From: Prorocentrum cordatum
Lineage: Eukaryota > Sar > Dinophyceae > Prorocentrales > Prorocentraceae
Direction: 5' to 3'
Length of the DNA: 64,000 nucleotides
Assembly: GCA_963575745.1 (NCBI GenBank)
Contig: CAUYUJ010014556.1
Coordinates: 210,001-274,000, forward strand
Below the pieces are notes generated by a model. It was not told where the DNA came from, searched no databases, and worked only from the letters and a program-made list of their open reading frames with translations. Shown piece by piece: positions 50,946 to 61,075 of the stretch. How positions within the stretch are numbered: the stretch's first letter is position 1; each line of letters opens with the position of its first letter. The position numbers were made by a program, and so were the translations under genes.

Positions 50946-52205
50946 CGGTTACAGGTATCGCGGCCCAGCTCCTCCACATCCTCAGTTGAGCCCTCCCTAC
51001 CTCATTTTGCTGCACCATGCACCCACGGCCCTCGGCATTGGGATCCCCTGTTCCGCAGGCGGGACCCATTTTTTACACTCTCAGCAGCATAACATCTCTT
51101 GCAAGCCTGTACCTACACAGGCGAAGACAGGCCAACGGGGGGTGTGGATACCTGGGAGGATGTGGTGGTTGTGAGGGTTTCAGCCTGATTCTTCGCACCA
51201 AGTATACAGTCAGCAGCCGTCACGGCACCAACTCCCGTTGAGGACCTCAATGCATAGGACGACACTACCGTGTGCGGGCCAGCCAGCGCTGCGCTAGCCT
51301 CGCATGAGATCACAATGGGTTCGTGCCTAATCCGAACAGGTCTTACACAAAGCACGTGGCCCCTGGTCCAGGCGGTCCGGGGTCAACCCAAAAACCCTGG
51401 GTAGCAGCCCAGGGATTGCCAAAGTCCCACTTGCCTTCCCGCACCCAAGGCTCCTTACCTTGGAATCCCCTGACCTACAGGCGAGACCCCATTTTTCAAC
51501 ATTCATCACCGCCAGCCTCACTCTGACCTTGGGGATGGGTGGATGGGGCACATGGGTGGCGGTGGTGGTTGGGAGGAAATACTTGCTGGGTTTGAGGTTA
51601 ACCAACAACTCTGGGCAGCAACCCAAGAACTGCTATACTGCACTGCCATCCGTAGGCAGGCCTTTCTTCACTCACACTTTAGATCTTCCTATCGTGCGCC
51701 GTACCTTGTCAGCTCTAGCGACACTCCTTTGCATCGCAGCAAGCCCCACTCACATCCTGGCACCTCTAAGCATGCCCCTCTTACACTACAAGCGGTGCCA
51801 CCTTGAAAGCCTGTATCTCACAGGCCAGCACGCGCCAGATCACAGGGCCAGCCTATACCTCATTTTTGCGCCTGACAAAAAAACAGCACAGCCAGCAGCA
51901 CTCTGATTTTTTGGATGGGAGGTGGGGGCTGGATACTTGTGGTGTGGAGGTTGGGCGGATGTGCTTGCTGGATTTTGGGTTAACCACTGACCCTGGGCAA
52001 GAACCCAAGAACTGCTGCACTGCACAGCCACCCGTGCGTTTCTTGCTGCAGGCCTTCGTGCGCCATACTTTGTCAGCTTTAGCGACATTGCTTTTGCAGC
52101 ATAGCCAGCTCACTCACATCTTGGCACCTTTCTGCAGGCCTCGCTCACACTTCAAGCGGTGCCACCTTGCAAGCCTGTGTCCCACAGGCTATGACAGGCC
52201 AGCCC
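50946..52205. repeat. Dispersed 'AACCCTGGGCAGCAACCC' repeat family, tandem diverged copies
   Basis: Blocks that recur: 'gggtcaaccc...aaccctggg(t/c)agcagccc' at about 51,370; 'ctctgggcagcaacccaag' at about 51,608; 'ccctgggcaagaacccaaga' at about 51,990. A second block, 'gcaagcctgtacctacacaggc', recurs at about 51,100, 51,810 and 52,165 with changes. A third, 'cttgtcagctctagcgaca' / 'tttgtcagctttagcgacat', lies at 51,705 and 52,068. Related pieces occur at 57.2-57.9 and 62.6-62.96 kb. Open frames are repeat-derived. Confidence 0.7.
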
Positions 52206-52266
52206 GCAGGGCGGGCGGCTCCAGGGGTGTAGCCGCCCCCTGCGCTTTTTTTTTTGGGGGGGGGGG

Positions 52267-52325
<59 letters not shown>

Positions 52326-52480
52326 TATATATATATGTATATGTATATGTATATGTATGTCTGTATATATATATATATATATATATCTTTCTCCCTGCCG
52401 TTTGTTTGTTTTGTTTTTTGGTGTATAATCTCTTTCCCTGTCTCTCGCACAATCTCTCTTGATTGCTGGTTACCAGCCAG
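52206..52480. repeat. (G)n, (CT)n and (TA)n microsatellites
   Basis: T and G runs at 52,242-52,266, (CT)n/(TTTC)n at 52,267-52,325, TATA/TATG at 52,326-52,387, then T-rich sequence. Confidence 0.92.
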
Positions 52481-52735
52481 GAAAGAAACGACATACAATC
52501 TGCAGGCTCACGAGGGCGAGCCCTTCTGTCGGGGCGGGGTGGGGTGGGGTGGGTGGGGGCGGGGTGGGGTGGGATTCAAACATATTGAAAAACAGACGCC
52601 CCCAAATAAATGTTGACAGGTGTGGAACAAGCATACAAATCAAGTGATTTCGAAACGTCTGCTGGTCTCTCCGAGGCCCGCCCCGAGCACCGAGATTATT
52701 TGCCAGTGCATTGATTTTGGGTTTTTTTAAGCAGT
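52481..52735. repeat. GGGGT minisatellite and spacer
   Basis: 'ggggtggggtggggtgggtg' repeats at 52,532-52,572 on otherwise mixed sequence. Potential G-quadruplex. No gene. Confidence 0.7.
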
Positions 52736-53160
52736 CATTTTTTTAGACCTGTCGCAAATTTCCTGGAGTAGTAATCCTGAGGGCTATTCTGTTCCAGTTT
52801 CCGTGCTCTCTTGCTAGTCCTCCATATCCTCTCTCTCTCTGTCTCTCTCTCCTCCTCTCCCTCTTTCTTCTCCCCCTCCTCTCCCTCCCTCCTCTTGCCC
52901 TTGCTCCTCTCCGTCTTGAGCTCTCTTGAAGACTGCTTGGGCCGTCTTGGAGCGATCTTGGGGGCATCTTGATCCATTCTAGACGCCGTCCGAACCAATA
53001 ATGTACATATGCGAAACAAATTGTTTTGGTATCCAGAGGTTGGGACGACTCTTGTTTAGTGAGGTACTCTTGGGAGGGGCAATGGCGCCCTCTTGAGGCG
53101 TCTTTGCGGCCTCTCGTGCAATCTTGCGCCCTGCCCTTGGGAAGGAATATCAAGACCATG
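52736..53160 (-). repeat. Pyrimidine tract and CTTGGG satellite fragment
   Basis: A CT-rich tract at 52,830-52,915 is followed by 'cttgggccgtcttggagcga' and 'tcttgaggcgtctttgcggc', short relics of the CCAAGA satellite in inverted orientation. Confidence 0.65.
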
Positions 53161-53594
53161 TGTGTCTGCGGCGCTGGCGGGAGACGTTCTCATCGATCGA
53201 CCATGCCGGTGCGCATCGACTGGCAAGGCATGGGATTATATTTTGAAACCGACTCGCCCTCCGTCCGTGAAGCTGCTGCGAGCTCTTCGAGCAACGCTGC
53301 GGCGACAGCCGCGTGTTCAAAACAGGCCGCCCTGCATGAATGCAATTGTTGCGATTTTCACGGTTTCGTCTATCGCCGAACGCATCCTCCTCAACAACAT
53401 CACTTCGATTAATAATTCTGCCGCAATGCAGGTCAGTGTATCTTTCTTGCATCATCATCCTCATCCTCATCCTCATCATCCTCATCCTCATTCTCATCAT
53501 CATCCCCATCATCATCACCATCGCAATTCCGAGCTCGAGTGCAACGGGCAGGCGTGCCAAACTCTTGTTGCGGCACTCCGCTCCCTCTTCAAAG
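53161..53594. other. Possible upstream region of the next gene, with CAT repeat
   Basis: No frame here is convincing. (TCA)n/(TCC)n repeats occupy 53,450-53,525. The frame of the following gene is open upstream, but the first credible Met is at 53,595. Confidence 0.4.
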
Positions 53595-54567
53595 ATGCAG
53601 GGCAACCTTCCGATGAATGGCGTGCTGAACTTCGACGGCCAGGTCGGCAACTTCCGCTTCGCTATGGGCGGCGGCGCGCCGCCCGCGGCCGCAGACCAGA
53701 GCCAGGAGTGGTTGGCTGACAACCCAAAGCACACCCAATGTAAGACGTAGTTTGGGCGTGGTTTCAGATCTGTATCGTCTCAAAGCGTTCCTCCTGGAAT
53801 GGGAACTTTGGTTCTCAGTCGGCCAACGGCAGGGGGCGCAGCTTCTCTTGCAGGCGCCCACGGCGCAGGAGATGCGCGACAGAGCTGCCGCAGAAAATTG
53901 GCCGATCCACATGTCCAAGTCCGCCTCGACGGATCGTGACGCATGCATGTGCCGCGCGAACGTGCAGAGAGACATGGGCATCAAAGCGGGTGGCGCCAGC
54001 AGAGGCAGGAAGTGGGCAGAGGACGGCTGGCCTGGGATGCGGCGGTGGTTTGCGGAAAAGGCGAGGGGGTGCACGGGCGGACCTTTGCCTTTGCATCAAG
54101 CGCCTGCGCTGGCTCTGCCAGCCCCGCCTCAAGCAACACCCCCCCCCAGAACCGCAGGCACAGCAGCCAAGAGAAGACGGAGAGCACGACTCCGACCAGG
54201 AGACGAGCGAGGAGCCACCTGACGACAGCGACTCCGATGACGAGGAGGAGGAGAAGGACGGCGACCCACCCGACGACGACTCGGACGCGAACGACTCGGA
54301 CGAGGAGACCACGGGGCCAGCTGACGACGAGAAGAGCCTCCGCGTGGAGAGAGACGTACTCCAGGAGAACATCGATCTTCTGCTGGAAACAACGAGAAGC
54401 TCCAGAAGGATAAGGAGGAGCTGCAGGAGCTCGAGGAGAGCCGCAAGGAGTGTGCGGAGGAAAGCGTGCGCTTGCAGGAGGAAGACAACCTTTTGCAGCG
54501 CGAGAACAAGCGCCTGACGGTCGAGCTCAGTGAGCTCCAGGAAACAAAAAAGCAAGACGAGGCCTGA
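53595..54567 (+). pseudogene. Acidic coiled-coil protein gene with possible 28-nt intron
   Basis: First piece from ATG 53,595: 'NGVLNFDGQVGNFRFAMGGG' and 'DQSQEWLADNPKHTQ'. At 53,740 a GTAAGA donor and at 53,767 a TTTCAG acceptor bound just 28 nt. Removing them keeps the frame open into 'LYRLKAFLLEWELWFSVGQ', 'PTAQEMRDRAAAENWPIHMS' and 'RKWAEDGWPGMRRWFAEKAR'. In a run of nine C (54,139-54,147) the useful frame moves by one to a strongly acidic region with many Asp/Glu/Ser. Near 54,380 it moves again to a coiled coil ('EKLQKDKEELQELEESRKEC', 'LLQRENKRLTVELSELQE') ending at TGA 54,565-54,567. Family unknown. The lengths of the pieces and shared strand suggest one gene with two indels. Confidence 0.55.
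53740..53767 (+). other. Candidate mini-intron (28 nt)
   Basis: Starts GTAAGACG, ends GTTTCAG, contains a stop in the upstream frame, and its removal joins two protein-like frames (phase 1). Such a short spliceosomal intron would be unusual for a dinoflagellate; a frameshifting indel is the alternative. Confidence 0.35.
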
Positions 54568-55085
54568 GTGCAGGAGGCCGCCAGGATCAGAACGAGCGCC
54601 CTTGGTGCAAAACGTTGCTTGCTGGCGATGCCGCTCTTCTTCCATCCAGCCTGTCGTCGCCCCTCTGGCTCCCTCGCACAACGCTCTCTTCCCCCGACAC
54701 ATGCGCAGGCGCAGACAGAAACGCCGCCCTCCCCCTCAGCTGTCTGGCTCAAGTTGCGTAGAGCCTCGCCTTTGCAAGTGCGCACTTACGCGCGCGCAAG
54801 ATGGCGAGCTGCGCCGTCTGCGGTCGCGCGCCAGGCTTCGGTGCGTCGCGGGTCAAGTTTTCCTCATGTGAAATGTGCGTTGCAGATTTCTGCTGTTTCG
54901 GCCTACGCCGGCGTCTCGCTATTGAAGAGGAACGCAAGCTTCACCTTGATGACGAATCAGTTTCTTAGTTGCTGTTTTGAGGTTCTCATTGCAAGTTCGT
55001 TGCGTCTTGACATACGTCCCGTAGAAAAGCTGCAAATGAGGCCGCAGAGTTTTACATGTTACCCGCGATGTCCTGATGTTATCTG
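54568..55085. other. Spacer, no gene seen
   Basis: Mixed sequence. Both strands hold short frames without recognisable features. Confidence 0.4.
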
Positions 55086-55130
55086 TGTGATCTCCTGAGA
55101 GGCAACACCCACCCACAATGCTACGTGTGC

Positions 55131-55619
55131 ATGGAGTACCTCCAGAACATGTTCGGGACGGGAGATTACGGGCCTATCTCGCCAGACGACATCCTCGGAC
55201 CTTTCATGCATCCTACGGGGGAAGACGCGACCGACCACACGGCCGCGCTCATGGATCATGGGGATGATGTCTTGGTTGACGCACTGTTGTGGGAGTCGGA
55301 GACAGGGCCCGCGGACGAGGAGGTCGACGACATTTACATGTGCGAAGGCGAAGAGGAGGAGAGGGAGCAGGAGTCAGATGAGTACCACGATTCTGATTCC
55401 AGTTTCGGGAGCACCGCCGCCCCCGACGACGACGACATGCTGACCGAGCTGGCCTCGGAGTGGGGGAGCGACGACGGCGCCGCCCCCGACGGCGGCGACG
55501 AGCAGCAGGGGCTTGCCTCCGAGATGGACGATGGCGGCAGCGAGCATAACAGCATGAGCATCAGGGCTGCGCGCGAGATGGGGAGGGTGGAACACGGCAT
55601 GATATACACGTGTTTATGA
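55131..55619 (+). CDS. Acidic protein, unrecognised
   Basis: Intact frame of about 162 codons from the first ATG. An upstream extension in the same frame reads 'CYLCDLLRGNTHPQCYVC', two CxxC pairs that could bind zinc, so the real start may be upstream or in a previous exon. The body is Asp/Glu/Ser/Gly-rich ('EEVDDIYMCEGEEEEREQE', 'DSDSSFGSTAAPDDDDM') and probably disordered. The end is 'AAREMGRVEHGMIYTCL'. It lies 250 bp upstream of the decayed transposase on the same strand, so it may be an accessory ORF of that element or a host gene. No function assigned. Confidence 0.5.
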   Translation: MEYLQNMFGTGDYGPISPDDILGPFMHPTGEDATDHTAALMDHGDDVLVDALLWESETGPADEEVDDIYMCEGEEEEREQESDEYHDSDSSFGSTAAPDDDDMLTELASEWGSDDGAAPDGGDEQQGLASEMDDGGSEHNSMSIRAAREMGRVEHGMIYTCL

Positions 55620-55867
55620 ACACGCGTACTCTTGCCCATCTGCAGGTGGGATTCTGAAACACAGGAAACACGTAGCCAGCTTCGAAAACATGTTCGTCGC
55701 GGGAGGTTCAGTCGTCGCTGACATCGCGCCATCGCGGCAGCCGCTCTGTTCTTTCACTCGCCGTCGCCCCTGCCCGCAACTGTTTTGGCTCGAAAGCAGC
55801 GCCGCTTCGTGTCGCGCGGAGCAGGGCGGGGCCGCGGTCAACGGAGGGCACGCGCGGTTTCTCCTCC
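55620..55867. other. Spacer before the transposase
   Basis: Mixed sequence with an open plus frame of no visible content. Terminal inverted repeats of the element were looked for here and not found. Confidence 0.3.
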
Positions 55868-57137
55868 ATGGAAGACGGCGTCCCCGTCTACAAGAACATC
55901 CGCGAGTTCCGGAAGGCGTGCGTTGGACGTGGAGCCGCTCGACGCGAGAGAAGACTTCCTGCGCATCGTCAAGTGCTCCAGGATCGAGGGCGCCGTCCCC
56001 TTCCGTCCCTAAGTCACGCACTTGCCCCGCGTGCAGCTCCGAGTGCACGATGATGACAAAGTGCTGCGGCGACGATTGCCGCTGGCTCTGTCGCGGGCCG
56101 CGGTGCGATTGGACCACGTGCGAGGACTGCGGCGACAAGGAGGTGAGCGTGGCAAGCGGCGCGCTCCTGGGCGTGGCGAGAACCTCGCCGTGGCTATCCT
56201 TGCTGGACACCCTGGTCATGTGGGTTCAGCAGCACCCGCGCATCGCCGTGATTCGCGAGGCTAAGGGGTATCAAGAAGTTGCAGAACGATGGCTGGCCAT
56301 CTTTCAGGGCATCGCCATCGCGTGCATCCAGGGCAAGATGTAGTTGGCATCTCTGCATGGCGACCACCTGGAGAAGCGCAAGGCCACGGCGAAAGGCCGT
56401 GCGAAACGAGCGGCCGCGCCGAAGGCCCGCGGCAAGAACACTGCTGTGAAGAAAGCCAATGGAAGGCGCGTCGCCACCAAAAGCGGCATCGTGAAGAAGA
56501 AGGCTGCTGCTAAGGGCCCAGAGGGGAAGAAGGGGAAGTCCAAGCGCCCCGCCATGAAGAGGGCGAGCCCCTCGAAGCTTATCATCCAGGCAGACGAGGC
56601 GTACCTCATCAAGGGGAAGATCGCGTGCCTGACGCCTGGCTGCCGCGCCAAGCCCGACAACATATGGCTCTGGGGCGTCGTCGTGCCGGGGTGGCCAGAG
56701 CATTTCTTCTTCCGCGTGCTCGACCACCCGTCGGACGCGTATGATGGTCGGCCGCGGGGCAAGGCAAATATGATCAAGAGCTTCGACATGGTGGGCCTCC
56801 GCAAAGGCATGACGTTGGTGACGGATTCGTGGGGTGGCACGCTGGAGACAGTGAAGCACATCCGCGCCAGGGAGGGCTGGTTAACGCGCGACCTTCCCCA
56901 CGAGGTGGTGGTGCACTCTTACGGGGAGACGGTGAACGCGCGCGGCTACAGCACCAACGCTATCTAAACCAGGCGGTCTGTGCTGAAGCGGTGGGTGAAG
57001 AAGCGGAACGGGGCCAGCTGCCGCTCACCTCGGACAGGCGCGCTTGGAACAGGCTGATCACGGAGTTCCAGGATCGGAAGGTCGCGTCCAAGGGGCACAC
57101 ACTGGACGGCGGCAACACGCACTCGGTGGCCACATAA
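55868..57137 (+). pseudogene. Merlin/IS1595 (ISXO2-like) DDE transposase, decayed
   Basis: Starts 'MEDGVPVYKNIREFRKAC'. It passes through frame changes near 55,922 and 56,010 ('EPLDAREDFLRIVKCSRIEG') into a Cys-rich zinc-ribbon region 'CPACSSECTMMTKCCGDDC' and 'CDWTTCEDCGDK' (56,027-56,140). A helical region with 'SLLDTLVMWVQQHP' follows. A TAG (56,341-56,343) interrupts the frame before a Lys/Arg-rich stretch. The catalytic domain follows in the same frame: 'IIQADEAYLIKGK' (first Asp 56,593), 'LWGVVVPGWPEHFFFRVLDH', 'MTLVTDSWGGTLE' (second Asp 56,824) and 'HEVVVHSYGETVNARGYSTN'. The third acidic residue, Glu after 'TNAI', is replaced by TAA (56,965-56,967). 'RSVLKRWVKKRNG' continues, then a last frameshift near 57,015 and 'LPLTSDRRAWNRLITEFQDR' to the end. 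The family call rests on motif order; it would cut and paste DNA if intact. Confidence 0.75.
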
Positions 57138-58135
57138 ACATTATTGCAGCACATGGCCGAGGTGCACGCGCAGGGGAATCTGTGAGCTGAGCTCGCCATC
57201 CTACTCCCGACGGGGTTTTCGGGCTGTTGCGTTTTGGTTGCGCTGGCACAGAAGGCACAAAACACATATCACACTTTTCCAACCACTCGTCCTCGCCTTT
57301 TCTTACCCTCGCCCTCCTCCTGAAACCATCTCAAATGAAGATGCCCCAAACGCGGGGGACGGTTATGTCCCTTGAACAGCGGGCCAACCTATACATCACA
57401 CTTTTTGCCTGACAGAAAACAGCACAGCCAGCCTCACCTGGGTGCCTCCTTCTATTCTAGTATTCATGGGTCTTCATGGGGACGGAGGAGGAGGATCACC
57501 CGACGCCGCTCTTTTATGCATACTCACTTGCTGCTGTGCCACCTTACAGAGGCGACAGTTACATTGCAAGCAGAGTAAGTATCTGTTCTTGACTAAGGGT
57601 AGCAGCCCAATACTTGACCACTGACTGTCTTTTTCAACTTGGGGGACGCGTGAGCAATTTGCCCACGAGGGAAGAACCTCAGCACGACTGCTGCCTTACA
57701 GCAGCACGCTTTGCCAGACCTAGCACGCAGCATACATATAGCCTGACGACTTGGGATGGGCGTCTGGTGGAGTTTGGGAACTGTTGGGGAGTGCCTACGG
57801 TTTGGGGTCAACCTTAAACCCTGGGCAGCAACCCTAGAATTCCTACATTTCTTCAATTTCGCACCTATCCACTTGCATGGCGTTTTTCTCTACCTTACCG
57901 AGGCGACTCTCAACATCAATCGCGTGATACCTTACTGGCTACATCCGGGAGGAGAAGGAGGAGTTTGTCTACTAAGGTGAGTGTTGACCTCTACCTGGCT
58001 CGCGCCTACTTTCTTTGCTTTACTTTTCATGGGCTCTCTTTTCCCACATTTTCTACGGCGCCCGCCAAGTACAGTACCCCGAGTCGGTTTTACTTTTCTC
58101 GCACCTGCAAGAACGCGACAGGCTAGTTTCTCACG
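57138..58135. repeat. Diverged members of the 'CCCTGGGCAGCAACCC' repeat family
   Basis: 'gcctgacagaaaacagcaca' (57,408), 'agggtagcagcccaatactt' (57,596), 'gtcaaccttaaaccctggg' and 'cagcaaccctagaattcct' (57,808-57,845) match blocks at 51.4-52.0 kb. 'cttacagaggcgacagttac' and 'cttaccgaggcgactctcaa' form an internal pair about 350 bp apart. No gene. Confidence 0.65.
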
Positions 58136-58173
58136 TTAGTCAGACAATGAGGAGGAAGAAGGCGAGGATCGGG

Positions 58174-58345
58174 CACGCGCTTGCATGAACAAATGGTCTG
58201 TGGATGTGGCGCGCGGGCGCCAGATTTGCGGATTCGGAAACTCACACCCTAAAGCTGAAACCAATGCCGCCTGATCTGGCGACGGAGCACGTCGATGTGT
58301 AAACGGGATGCGTCGCTAATACACGCGCCTGAATCCATGGTTGCG
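58174..58345 (+). repeat. Palindrome element, copy 2
   Basis: Same blocks as copies 1 and 3: 'tgtggatgtggcgcgcgggc', 'ccaatgccgcctgatctggc', 'gagcacgtcgatgtg', 'cgcgcctgaatccatgg'. The palindrome is imperfect. A GGA/GAG tract follows. Confidence 0.82.
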
Positions 58346-58728
58346 CCTCCTCGCAGGATGAGGACGAGGAGGGCGAAGAGGAGGGGCAAAGGGGGGAAGG
58401 GGGGAAGGGGAGGAAGAGCGGGAGGAGGAGGAGGAGGAGGAGGAGGAGAAGGAGGCGAAGGAGGAGGATGCGGAGAAGGAGGAGGAGGAGGATTGATGAT
58501 GATGCTGATGCTGATGCTGATGATGATGAAGAGAGGAGGAGGAGGAGGGGGAGGAAGGAGGAGGAGGAGGGGAGAGGAGGAGGAGGAGGAGGAGGAGGAT
58601 GGGGAGAGGGAGGAGGAGGAGGAAGGAGGAGGAGGAGAGGAGGAGGAGGAGGAGGAGGAGGAGGAGGAGAGGAGGAGGAGGAGGGAGGAGAAGGAGGACG
58701 AAGAGAGGGAGGCAGAACATCGGGCGCA
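58346..58728. repeat. GGA/GAG purine tract with GATGCT insert
   Basis: Almost pure purine on the plus strand (GAGGAGGAG) except for 'gatgctgatgctgatg' at about 58,494-58,525. Glu/Gly/Arg frames on plus and Ser/Pro frames on minus are artefacts. Confidence 0.93.
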
Positions 58729-58895
58729 CGCTTATATGGATAACAGATCCGTGGATCTGGCGCGCGGGCGCCAGATCCACGGGTCGCGGAAACACACACC
58801 CAAAACATGAAGCCAATGCCGCCTGATCCAGCGATGGAGCGCGTCGATATGGAAACGAAAGCTGTTGCATCCACGCGCCTGAACCCATGAACTTC
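58729..58895 (+). repeat. Palindrome element, copy 3 (perfect palindrome)
   Basis: CCGTGGATCTGGCGC (58,749-58,763) and its exact complement (58,768-58,782) form a 15-bp stem with a 4-nt loop. 'gaagccaatgccgcctgatc' and 'gagcgcgtcgatatgga' follow, ending 'cgcgcctgaacccatg'. A GAT/GAG tract follows at once. Confidence 0.88.
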
Positions 58896-59295
58896 CTCGA
58901 GGGAGTAGAAGGAGGAGGATGATGATGATGATGATTCTGCTGCTGCTGCTGCTGATGATGATGGTGAGGATAATGCTGATGGTGATGATGATGCTGATGA
59001 TGCTGATGATGATGATGCTGGTGGTAATGCTGATAATGGTGGTGGTAATGATGATGCTGCTGCTGGTGATGATGACGATGATGGTGGTGGTGATGACGAT
59101 GATGATGATGATGATGATGAGGAGGAGGAGGAGGATGAGGAGGAGGATGAGGAGGAAAAGGAGGAGGATGATGAGAAGAAGGAGGAGGAGGAGAAGGAGG
59201 ACGAGGAGGAGGAGGAGGATGCGGCGGAGGAGGGAAAGGGGAAGGGGAGGATGAGAAAGAGGAAGAGGAAGAGGAGGAGGAGGAGGAGGGGATAC
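58896..59295. repeat. GAT/GCT then GAG triplet tract
   Basis: ATGATG/GCTGCT/GGTGAT triplets (58,915-59,120), then GAGGAG triplets to 59,290. Confidence 0.93.
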
Positions 59296-59645
59296 CTCCC
59301 TTGTTCTCCCCCCGACTCGATGCTTTCCATGCCCCCTCGCCCCTCGTGCCCTGTCTGCTCGCGCTTCCTTTCTGCCCGCCCTTATCTTCGCTTTCCGCGC
59401 AGGACCTGGGCCCGAGGCCGTGCAGCGCGAACACCCCTCGCTACGCGCCGTGGGGCAAGATTGGTGGTGCGCTCGGGCACTTTGCCCTGCGGAATCGCGT
59501 GGACTTCCGTGGAGATCTCCTGGGCTCCGCAAGGTTCTGGGCCGAGCCCAGCAACTCATGGAAATTCGCCGGCCCAACGGGCCAGAGGCGTGCTAAGATC
59601 TCCGGTGACTGCTTTACAATCTTTCTACTTCGCGCGCGCGGGGCG
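59296..59645. other. GC-rich spacer, no gene seen
   Basis: Open plus frames contain no recognisable domain. Nothing further supported. Confidence 0.35.
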
Positions 59646-60310
59646 GCCCCTGGGGGCCCCCGGGCGGAAAGTACCCCGGCAAGGTCCCGAGAGAGTCCCG
59701 GGAGGAGTCACCAGGGCGCTCCAGCAGCGCACCAACGCGGCTCCGAGACGTCCCCGAGAGCCCCAAGAAGGGCCAAGAGGCTTCCAAGAGGCCCCCAAGA
59801 TGCTACATGATGGGTCCGAGATGCCACAAGATCGCTCCAAGACGCCCACGATGGCCCCCAGACGCCCCAAGAGGCCTCCAAGAGCACTCCCGAGAGGGCC
59901 CTGAGAGGCAAAACTCACTGCTTTTCCCTAGGTTTTGGAGAGATTTTGGCGTTTCCACCTTTTCGGCTTCACGACACCCCAAGACGGCCCAAGAGGCCCC
60001 CAAGACCGCCCCAAGAGGGCCCAGGAGGCCCCCAAGAGGGCCCCAAGACGGCCCAAGAGGGCTCCAAGACGGCCCAAGAGGCCTCCAAGACGGCCCAAGA
60101 GGGCCCCAAGAACGCCCCAAGAGGGACCCCAGGGGGGGAACACGAAACAATATTTCGAGCCCTCGGCCCTCAGAAGTCCCCAGGAGGCCCCAAGAGGCCC
60201 CTAAGAGGCCCCAAGAGGCCCCCAACAGGCCCTCAGGAGGCCCCCAAGAGGCCCCCAAGCGGCCCCAGGAGGCCACCCAAATGCCCCCCCGAGCACGCAA
60301 GCAAGTGCCA
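59646..60310 (+). repeat. CCAAGA satellite block
   Basis: CCAAGA(G/C)GGCC blocks in the orientation of the main array, with one copy of the core near 59,920-59,985 ('gagattttggcgtttccac', 'cttttcggcttcacgac'). More diverged than the 4.9-12.3 kb array. Confidence 0.88.
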
Positions 60311-61075
60311 GCGACGCTACAATATGGGCCGGCGGAATGAGCGAAGCGATTCAATAAACGCGCCTGGGCCAGACTGGTCGGCAAGCCGCGAAAAACTTTC
60401 TGCGAGCTTTCGTGCCGCCAGCCCTGCCGAAAAAACATCTCCGTATCCGCGGCCTCGCGGGCTGGGCCCCTGGGCCGCGACCCCGCGGATACGGGGCGTT
60501 GAATTTGGCGGATGCCCCGCGCGGAACGTGCCTGTGCGACCGCGCATCCACGGGATCGCGCCCGGGAATCAAGATAGCGAGGGCGTGGATATGGATACGT
60601 TCGCCGCTCATTACTCTCGCCGCGGGAGTCGTGCACCCCACTTGCAGCCGGTCGTGTGCCTTTCGACCGCCAGCAGCGTGATCGCCTGTCTCCTGCTCCT
60701 CCACGCTCGCGCGAAAGCTCTGGGACTCGCAGCCGTGTAGGGGAGCCGTCGGAGGCCGAACGCGAGCTAAGGGAGTGACGCGGTGACGCCATTCCCGGGG
60801 GGGGAGTGACGCGGGGACGCGAGCGACGCCTGACGCGCGTGTCACTCGGCGCAGGGCTAATAGGAGGGGGGAGCGAGGTCCTCGCACAGAGAACGGAACT
60901 TGCTGTTGTTCTCCTCGCAGATGCCGCGGGCGGCTTCGAGGAGCTGCAGCATCCTGGGCACGCCGGGTCAGGCCGAGTATCCCGGCTGCACTCTGGGGCA
61001 CTCGCGGGAAGGCCAGAGGACAAGCAGTCACCGCACGCGGGTGGTGTCCAAGCAAAGCTGCCGTGGCTCTGACGC
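60311..61075. other. GC-rich stretch with long imperfect hairpin and small minus frame
   Basis: A hairpin spans 60,441-60,494 with perfect 12-bp outer arms (CCGTATCCGCGG and complement) and further partial pairing inside. On the minus strand, 60,857-60,952 reads 'MLQLLEAARGICEENNSKFR' then 'SLCEDLAPPSY' and stops. It is protein-like but only about 31 codons, perhaps an isolated exon. The region also repeats 'gagtgacgcggtgacgc' / 'gagtgacgcggggacgc' (60,774-60,820). Confidence 0.4.

Noticed and set aside
58242-59577. Long Ser/Pro/Ile frames on the minus strand
   Set aside because: Complement of GAG/GAT triplet tracts.
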